From Branchiostoma floridae (lineage: Eukaryota > Chordata > Leptocardii > Amphioxiformes > Branchiostomatidae), in assembly GCF_000003815.2 (NCBI RefSeq), contig NW_023365728.1, forward strand, positions 1 through 48,068: DNA of 48,068 nt. The letters run 5' to 3'. Under the pieces are notes generated by a model. It did not search any database. It was not told the DNA's origin and was given only the letters and a program-made list of their open reading frames with translations. Below are positions 41,401-48,068 of the stretch, piece after piece. A program made the translations under genes and the position numbers. The stretch's first letter is position 1. Every line of letters starts with the position of its first letter.

Positions 41401-44400
41401 TATCTCTGTGTGCGGCGTTTCCCCCCCAAAAAAGTTTTAATTTCACTTTTCCATACATGCACCCCTCTCTTATCAATATGCAGAGAAGGACTATGTCAAC
41501 TCCTCGCGCGCAACAGCAAAGAAACAAGTCATAGCAAAACTCCAGTAACCATCCTAATGATAAAATGCCGTTGAAATCCCCAACGATGGCTGCAAATGTT
41601 TAGAATTCGTCTTGGATTCTCAAACATCTTTTGAGACTCTAGGGGTTAATCAGTGCGATGCTGGACAAGTAAATATCAACAACATAGATATAAAGAAGCA
41701 TTATTAAATCTATCACTATAAGTGAATAGGCACCAACTGTCTGCAAGATAATTAAGCAACCCTTAATGAGACTGGTTGTGTGTTATTATGTAGGGGAACG
41801 TGCTAATTATACACCAACCTGTCACATTGGTTATTGCAGAGCTTTAAACTCATCAAGCATCAACTATTTCAGAATGGAATTCTGCTATTTGTAATTATTT
41901 ATTTTGAGAGCAGACTATTTCTCTAGCGACATCACTCAGTCAGACCTTGTACTGCAGTTTGTATCAACTGATCAATGGTGGCAAAAGGCTAGAGTTGTTC
42001 ACATACACTGTGTTAAGGCCTTTTCTTTTTCTTTTCCAAATGCCACATGACATCTCCCAAAGCTGTACAACTTTGTCCCAACATCATAGTTACGATCATG
42101 TCTCCTTATTTACAGTGTTCCTGTACGGAGTCAACACCTGCAACCTCCGTAACCACGCCTACAGACCCACAGGTCACCACTGGGACACCTCAGACCACAC
42201 CTGACGTAACCATGGTTACCGCTGGGACACCTCAGACCACACCTGACGTAACCATGGTTACCACTGGGACACCTCAGACCACACCTGACGTAACCATGGT
42301 TACCACTGGGACACCTCAGACCACACCTGACGTAACCATGGTTACCACTGGGACACCTCAGACCACACCTGACGTAACCATGGTTACCACTGGGACACCT
42401 CAGACCCCACCTGACGTAACCACGGTCACCACTGGATTACCTCAGACCACACCTGAGGTAACCACGGTCACCACTGGATTACCTCAGACCACACCTGACG
42501 TAACCATGGTTACCACTGGGACACCTCAGACCACACCTGACGTAACCATGGTTACCACTGGGACACCTCAGACCACACCTGACGTAACCATGGTTACCAC
42601 TGGGACACCTCAGACCACACCTGACGTAACCATGGTTACCACTGGGACACCTCAGACCACACCTGAGGTAACCACGGCTGCAGCTCCTCCCACAGGTGAG
42701 TCTGAGCATCTCATGGTCCTGATGCTGCATGTTCTCCTGTTGAGCCTGACACATCTGACGTCACCTTTGGCAATTGATGTTTACCAATTTCAGTGATGTA
42801 AATTTTTTTTGTATCTCATTCTGTAATGGACTGTGCAAATAAGGTCCTCCTGTGTGTAAATGTAACAGGGTTTCCTATGGGATGCACTGATTGAGTTATC
42901 TTGCCTACAGTGGTACAGTAATAATGTTTCTACCATAGTGCCTACATACTTTATCATATCAACGCTTTATTTTTAGTTAGCATGCTTCTCTAGGAAGCTA
43001 ACATTAACTCTGTCCCCTGCTACTTACCGTTTCCCAGTGGAAGACTGTTCTGCACTTTATGCCTCCGGACAGATGACCAGTGGAGTCTACAGCCTCGGCT
43101 CCGGTGTGCAGGCCTATTGTGATATGGAGACAGCAGGTAAATGTTGTTTATTGTTGGAAGACACATAATTATGTACATGTGGATCTGTCTTATACTCAGG
43201 TGTGTTGTAAACATACATCTTTTTTACTTTTAGTTCTAGTCACATGTACATGTGAGTGTTTGTCCTTTTGGCACCCTGACACATGTACATGTGAGTGTCC
43301 TTTTGGCACCCTGACACATGTACATGTGAGTGTCCTTTTGGCACCCTGACACATGTACATGTGAGTGTTTGTCCTTTTGGCACCCTGACACATATACATG
43401 TGAGTGTCCTTTTGGCACCCTGACACATGTACATGTGAGTGTCCTTTTGGCACCCTGACACATGTACATGTGAGTGTTTGTCCTTTTGGCACCCTGACAC
43501 ATGTACATGTACATGTGAGTGTCCTTTTGGCACCCTGACACATGTACATGTGAGTGTCCTTTTGGCACCCTGACACATGTACATGTGAGTGTCCTTTTGG
43601 CACCCTGACACATGTACATGTGAGTGTTGTTCTTGACACATGTACATTTTGTACAGGAGGCAACTGGACTGTGATCCAGCGGCGGCAGGACGGGTCGGTT
43701 CCCTTCAACCGGACCTGGGAGGAGTACAGACTGGGCTTTGGGAACACGAGCGGGGAGTACTGGCTGGGGAACGAGAACATCCACCTCCTGACCAGTCAGA
43801 AGGATTATACCCTGCGAGTGGATTTGATGGACTGGGGAGGAAATTCTTCTTACACAGAATACAGCTTCTTCAGGTTTGTACAAGAGGATCTCTTCAATTC
43901 ATAGTTAGAATTATGGGTAGAGGCACTGTTAAAAGTTCTTTGAGATTATATGCAGAAAAAATAGACCCCTTTCCAAACTCCGGCACCATTTTGAATCTGC
44001 TCTCGTGAGATATTCATTGTATTGTAGGCCTTTTTTAATGGCATCCTTATAGCAAGCAGTTATGAGTTACCCTCTAGATATACATCCATATGTCTATCTT
44101 ACCTGGGGTTTAGACTTACAGATGATAACATGTTATGTTCTTTGTACTGACAGAAGTTTTCTTTCATCCTTTTATGATTAGGCCATGTTGATTTGATTAT
44201 ATGGATGACATCCTCTGGGAACTCCAAAACTGATGCGAGCGAGCGAATAAAAAAAAAAGTTTGGCCAAAAAAAAAGTTGCCTCCAGTATGAAATCAAAGT
44301 GGCCAGGAAGGTTGAACATAGGACTAAACACACATAGTATGGTATACCAACAGTTAGGTGTAGGGACCAGTACATTATACGGGTGCAAGACATGTTTTTC

Positions 44401-45637
44401 TTCTTGGACCAATCCGAAAAAAAAACAGACCTGGAAAAAAAATCAGAGGAACAGGTTTCTCCAATTACAAAATGGACACACTATGTCGTCAGGCATTTTG
44501 GGTCTTACCGGGGGCCAAGAAGACAACAAGAGCAAAGTCAAGTAGAGTTTATAGTCAATTGTACCAAGTTTCTACAGTCAAAGATGAGACAGTTAGCCTG
44601 TATTACTTGGAGATGGGATTTTTAAATGCCAGTGGGAGTCCATAATCCACCAAACAGATTACTTTGTAGCAAAACTGACCAATTACCATTGTTTTGAGTA
44701 TTGCCAGTTCTCGAGTTTCCACAGACAATCAGGTCCAGGTTCAGATCCGGACCTGAAAATGATCCTCTGGACCTGAACGGGACCTGGATTTTCTGTACTG
44801 GTACCTCCCCCTACCAACAGTAGATTTTTTTTTCTTTCTGTCCTTTCACATCTTATTCTTTGACTTTAGATTTATTTTGGCATTCTATGGCATTCGACTA
44901 TGATTATCTGTTTTCTTGTACTTTTTTTTTCAATCTACGGAATATTTGTGCTTATTTTACAGCTGCTTTGCACAATTTATTGTGTGGTCGAAAACTTTTT
45001 TTTTTTTTTGAAACGGCCGAAAATTGGTGCGAGCGCGGATGTCATCCATATAATCAGATCAACATGGCCTTAAGGAAACAAAAAATAAAGTAAAATGGCT
45101 CCGCTTTAAGTTTGGAATTCCACTTTTCCCATTTTGACAAGTGCTAATATTTTCAGTATAAAAGCACTTGGTCCAAAAGTCTTTACATATGATTGACAAG
45201 TATGATGAACAGTTGTGAAATATGACAATAACTTTCATGAATATTCATTTGAAAATTTTCTTCCTACAGAAATTTGAAAACTAAGTTCTAACTGATTTAC
45301 TGTCCCATCCAGGGTGTCCAATGAGTCTGACCAGTACCGGCTGCACATTTCCGGGTATTCAGGCACCGCGGGAGACTCCATGGGTTACAACAATGGGCAG
45401 AGGTTCTCCACTAGGGACAGGGACAATGATGCCAGCAGCAGCCAGCATTGTTCTCAGAAGTACGGACAGGCCGGCTGGTGGTTTGGGGATGACGAATGCA
45501 GCTGGTCCTACCTCAACGGCCGTTACCTGGGCAACTGTGGGAACTCCTGTACATACCAGCAAGGTGTCCTGTGGGTCGACTGGAGAGGTTGGAGTTACTC
45601 CCTGAAGTCTGTGTCTATGAAGATCAGGCCAAATTGA
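38188..45637 (+). CDS. Type II membrane protein with Thr-rich stalk and fibrinogen-related domain
   Basis: Five exons: 38188-38427, 42116-42695, 43038-43136, 43657-43873, 45313-45637. All have AG/GT and matching phases; 1461 nt gives 486 codons plus TGA. Residues 1-25 form a short basic cytoplasmic tail, about 26-46 a hydrophobic anchor (ISLVLSGLAAVVTLVALLF), and 47-80 a Gln/Met-rich, possibly coiled segment. Residues about 81-273 are a Thr/Pro/Val stalk with 12 copies of a 14-residue repeat, likely O-glycosylated. From about 276 to 486 is a fibrinogen C-terminal (FReD) domain: DCSALYASGQMTSGVYSL, NWTVIQRRQDGSV, SGEYWLGNENIHLLT, the calcium-site-like DRDND and WWFGDDEC followed by YLNGRYLG, and VDWRGWSYSLKSVSMKIRP. 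The architecture resembles FIBCD1, a type II acetyl-group receptor, which has no such Thr repeat. A role in pattern recognition at the cell surface is an inference. Additional cassette exons in the 3.7-kb intron 1 cannot be excluded. Confidence 0.85.
38690..39365 (+). repeat. 20-bp minisatellite in intron 1, array 1
   Basis: About 33 copies of ATAGAACCCAGGACCCCAGA with variants (CATG, GAGT, one-base shorter units) and two TCTGGCCAATTATGATAGAA interruptions at 39073 and 39211. Long minus-strand frames rich in LGSILGSWV-like words are artefacts. Confidence 0.95.
39377..39572 (+). repeat. Second copy of upstream block in intron 1
   Basis: Copy of 37783-37965, inserted between two arrays of the 20-bp minisatellite. 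Confidence 0.9.
39581..39870 (+). repeat. 20-bp minisatellite in intron 1, array 2
   Basis: Same unit as array 1, again preceded by TCTGGCCAATTATGATAGAA, then decaying into longer CCAGTGACCCCAAGCTAGAA units at 39775-39870. Confidence 0.95.
39871..42115. other. Intron 1, no further exon recognised
   Basis: Contains a direct repeat: 40429-40503 and 40641-40711 share AAATAG.GTCCTTTT.GAGGTG and CCAGTATGAG.GATGCGGAAA. Also a CT-rich stretch at 40905-41090. No additional stalk exon could be identified. Confidence 0.5.
42116..42695 (+). CDS. Exon 2: Thr/Pro-rich stalk
   Basis: Starts CSCTESTPATSVTTPTDPQ after TTATTTACAG; ends CCCACA|G before GTGAGT. Between 42176 and 42679 are 12 in-frame copies of a 42-bp unit, consensus TTGTPQTTPDVTMV; copies 6-8 differ (PPDVTTV, TTGLPQ). 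The exon is one uninterrupted frame, which argues it is coding and under selection or recently homogenised. Confidence 0.85.
42176..42679 (+). repeat. 42-bp coding minisatellite, 12 copies
   Basis: Each full unit contains the 14-base palindrome GTAACCATGGTTAC and CACCTCAGACCACACCTGA. Unit length is a multiple of three. Confidence 0.95.
43038..43136 (+). CDS. Exon 3: start of fibrinogen-related domain
   Basis: VEDCSALYASGQMTSGVYSL and GSGVQAYCDMETA; contains the first conserved cysteine pair of the FReD fold. Acceptor TTTCCCAG, donor GCAG|GTAAAT. Confidence 0.85.
43240..43640 (+). repeat. 35/39-bp minisatellite in intron 3
   Basis: About eleven units of ACATGTACATGTGAGTGTCC followed by TTTTGGCACCCTGAC (35 bp), some with an extra TTGT (39 bp). 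It ends 17 bp before the exon 4 acceptor. The same unit forms the array at 47396-48068. Confidence 0.95.
43657..43873 (+). CDS. Exon 4: central fibrinogen-related domain
   Basis: GNWTVIQRRQDGSVPFNRTW, then EEYRLGFGNTSGEYWLGNEN, IHLLTSQKDYTLRVDLMDW and the YSFF core. Several N-glycosylation sequons (NWT, NRT, NTS, NSS). The acceptor TTTTGTACAG abuts the minisatellite. Confidence 0.9.
44180..45070. mobile_element. Inverted-repeat element in intron 4, AGGCCATGTTGATT termini
   Basis: AGGCCATGTTGATTTGATTA plus TATGGATGACATCC pairs with GGATGTCATCCATATAATCA plus GATCAACATGGCCT. It belongs with 2003-2911 and 46137-46928. Non-coding, 891 bp. Confidence 0.85.
45313..45637 (+). CDS. Exon 5: C-terminal fibrinogen-related domain
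   Basis: VSNESDQYRLHISGYSGTAG, the DRDND calcium-site-like motif, HCSQKYGQAGWWFGDDECSW, a second cysteine pair GNCGNSC not usual in the family, and WVDWRGWSYSLKSVSMKIRP to the TGA at 45635-45637. Complete domain end. Confidence 0.9.
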
Positions 45638-46136
45638 TTAGTAATACTGCATTTGCTCTAATACATCTGATCACACCCAGTTATCCACAAATTACTTAAT
45701 CCTACATACATGTAGTCCTGAGGAAGTAACATTCTGTATTGTGGGGGCTTTGTTACAAACTTTGTTTGTTATAAACTTAAATCAGAATCCGTGAGGTTTA
45801 GTGAGAAGCCATTGCTAACTGGATAATATATGTTCAGATATACAATGTAGTTGTCTTGGAGCAGACTGTGAAATAATGAGGATCAGTGACAATACCTACT
45901 AGTAGAAATGAATAACTGGCAGTTGATTAGAAAAGTATTGAAGGATTATTACTGATGCTGATTTAACAAATTAGTCCTTTTATTTTAGTCATGCAATTCT
46001 TTCGCAGCGTATTTCAAAAAGGTACTTACATGTAACTTTGACATGAGTGAGTGAGTAGCTAAGTGTGAGTGGGTTGGTAGTAGGTGCACATGGGTGTTTA
46101 GAGAGTTAGTGTGAAAGTTGGTTCATTAAGGATGTT

Positions 46137-46928
46137 AGGCCATGTTGATTAAATACTATAAAACATCCTGGGAACCCAAAACTGAAGGGTTTGAGCGTGG
46201 AAAAATTTGGGCAAAAAGAAGTTGCCTTCATGATGAAATCTAAGTGGTAAGGAAGGCTGAACAAATGACTGAACACGAGTATCGTATACCAAACAGTAGA
46301 TTCTTCATTTTAAGTCACATCATTTTTTGTTTATTTATTTATTTGGATTCTCCACACTGGAGGGTATGGCGGAACAGGTGTCATCGAAGCCGCCATACCT
46401 TAAACATAACAATGATACATCAAATCATAATATACATAAATACAAGAACAGATATCATAATCAATGTAACGTTCAAATCAAGATAAATCAACTTAACAAC
46501 ACACATAAATTATTGAGTCCAAAAATAGATATACATGTACATAGGGCAAAATATACATAGGGCAAAATAATCGTGGCCTTGTGGCAATGCAAGAGGCACA
46601 ACAGCATGCTAGTGACCATGTGCAAGCCTGCTCTAGCTTGAAATTTTGTCAGAATCGATTTTGCATAAATGTAGAAAGTTTTCGTTTAAAGGCAGACACA
46701 TCGGACGGGCTTGTGGCTGATGCTCCCAGCCCTCTTTTTGGCATTCTCTGACATTAGTAAATAATGCAATTCCAGATAAAATGGCAATTTTCTGCATATA
46801 TTTTCCAATTGTGCAGCTGTTTTGTAGGATTTATGCATACAGTATGGTCGAAAAGTTTCTTTTTTTGTAAGCAGCTGACAGTTGATGCATGTGCAGGTGT
46901 CAGCCGTATAGACAAATCAACATAGCCT
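46137..46928. mobile_element. Inverted-repeat element, copy B of the 2003-2911 element
   Basis: AGGCCATGTTGATT at the left pairs with AAATCAACATAGCCT at the right. The interior is interrupted by the LINE tail at about 46327-46735. Confidence 0.7.
46327..46735 (-). mobile_element. 5'-truncated LINE 3' end
   Basis: On the minus strand the segment ends in CCGCCATACCCTCCAGTGTG, GAGAATCC and the repeat AAATAAATAAATAAAC, a non-LTR retrotransposon-like tail. It is absent from the corresponding place in copy A near 2185. No coding part remains. Confidence 0.65.
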
Positions 46929-47395
46929 AACTGATATCAAATGAAATTGACATATGTCCCATAATATTGGCTAAATTGTAATGCTGGGCTAGAAATAAAC
47001 TTTGACAGCTTTTTGGATCTAAATGATAGAACAATGAAGTCCACCCGAAATAGGAATAGCTGACAAACAAATGTCCTAAATTCCGCCAAATTAACATCTG
47101 GCAACTCATTACAAGTACTTGTCATACTTTCCTGCAGTGGTTTCTAATTCTACTGTTTTCGTTAAACAAATCATGAGCAATAAGCAATGTATAAGAAATA
47201 TCCGGGCATTGCTCATAATTACTCAGCAAAATCGTGTCATGTTTTGTTACAAGCTAACATCAGAAATCACAACATCTTTTTATCGACATTCATGGACTTG
47301 AATAAACTTGCAACCAAAGTTTTCTGTCCTGGTCCTTATTCATTCTCAGCGTGATACATGTGTGGAAAGGTCTGTTTAATTGATAACGAGTAAAT

Positions 47396-48068
47396 ATACA
47401 TGTACATGTGAGTGTCCTTTTGACACCCTGACACATGTACATGTGAGTGTTTGTCCTTTTGGCACCCTGACACATGTACATGTGAGTGTTTGTCCTTTTG
47501 GCACCCTGACACATGTACATGTGAGTGTCCTTTTGGCACCCTGACACATGTACATGTGAGTGTCCTTTTGGCACCCTGATACATGTACATGTGAGTGTCC
47601 TTTTGGCACCCTGACACATGTACATGTGTGTGTTTGTCCTTTTGGCTCCCTGACACATGTACATGTGAGTGTCCTTTTGGCAACCTGACACATGTACATG
47701 TGAGTGTTTGTCCTTTTGGCACCCTGACACATGTACATGTGAGTGTTTGTCCTTTTGACACCCTGACACATGTACATGTGAGTGTCCTTTTGACACCCTG
47801 ACACATGTACATGTGAGTGTTTGTCCTTTTGGCACCCTGACACATGTACATGTGAGTGTCCTTTTGGCACCCTGGCACATGTACATGTGAGTGTTTGTCC
47901 TTTTGGCTCCCTGACACATGTACATGTGAGTGTTTGTCCTTTTGGCACCCTGACACATGTACATGTGAGTGTTTGTCCTTTAGACTCCCTGACACATGTA
48001 CATGTGAGTGTCCTTTTGCCACCTTGACACATGTACATGTGAGTGTCCTTTTGCCACCCTGACACATG
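47396..48068 (+). repeat. 35/39-bp minisatellite reaching the window end
   Basis: About 18 units of ACATGTACATGTGAGTGTCC plus TTTTGGCACCCTGAC, many with the extra TTGT. All three minus-strand frames are open through it because the unit has no stop in any frame; none is a gene. It continues beyond the window. Confidence 0.95.

Larger units (their letters stand above)
45722..47395 (+). repeat. Segmental duplication copy B
   Basis: Collinear with 111-4800 in the same orientation. It starts about 85 bp after the fibrinogen-domain stop codon and ends at the minisatellite. It lacks the nested element of copy A and has an inserted LINE tail. Confidence 0.7.

Noticed and set aside
43196-43883. Long minus-strand frames over intron 3 and exon 4
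   Set aside because: Artefacts of the same minisatellite and antisense of the fibrinogen-domain exon.
47290-48067. Minus-strand open frames up to 243 codons rich in CTCVRVPKG-like words
   Set aside because: They run over the 35/39-bp minisatellite in all three frames at once; the repeat simply contains no stop codon. No gene.

Overview
The window is animal nuclear DNA: genes split into many exons with GT/AG introns, dense short inverted-repeat elements (MITEs), tRNA-derived SINEs, LINE tails and minisatellites. The gene content (an RLIM/RNF6-type RING E3 ligase, a membrane-anchored fibrinogen-related protein and a bacterial-looking PLP decarboxylase) and the repeat style suggest an invertebrate chordate, most likely a lancelet (Branchiostoma). 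The species is an inference. Six runs of N are present; five are exactly 100 bases, so their true size is probably unknown.

Layout. 1-4.9 kb: repeats only, collinear with 45.7-47.4 kb. 5.2-8.3 kb (+): 3' part of a group II PLP-dependent decarboxylase, with the exon expected to carry the PLP lysine hidden in a gap. 8.3-14.2 kb: fold-back elements, an 89-bp tandem array and a SINE. 14.24-26.8 kb (-): a complete RLIM/RNF6-like E3 ubiquitin ligase in nine coding exons (571 codons plus stop; all phases match). Its fourth coding exon is separated from the third by a 4.9-kb element with near-identical 145-bp terminal inverted repeats. 27-35 kb: repeats, including a TTAA-flanked element, a 1.6-kb inverted-repeat element and a 64-bp minisatellite. 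35.3-37.0 kb (+): fragments of an ankyrin-repeat gene. 38.2-45.6 kb (+): a complete five-exon gene for a type II membrane protein with a Thr-rich repeat stalk and a C-terminal fibrinogen-related domain (486 codons plus stop). 45.7-48.1 kb: duplicated flank and a 35/39-bp minisatellite that also occupies intron 3 of the same gene.

The most striking observation is in the E3 ligase gene. The 3' end of coding exon 5 with its splice donor has been copied five times into the next intron. Each copy is exactly 33 nt, bounded by AG and GT and in the correct phase, so each could be an in-frame 11-codon cassette exon. Two other splice junctions of this gene and one of the decarboxylase gene are also locally duplicated. 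A second notable signal is a pair of tiny perfect palindromes (26 and 34 bp), each flanked by a 7-bp direct repeat, which look like extremely small mobile insertions. The genes share no obvious pathway; nothing suggests co-regulation.
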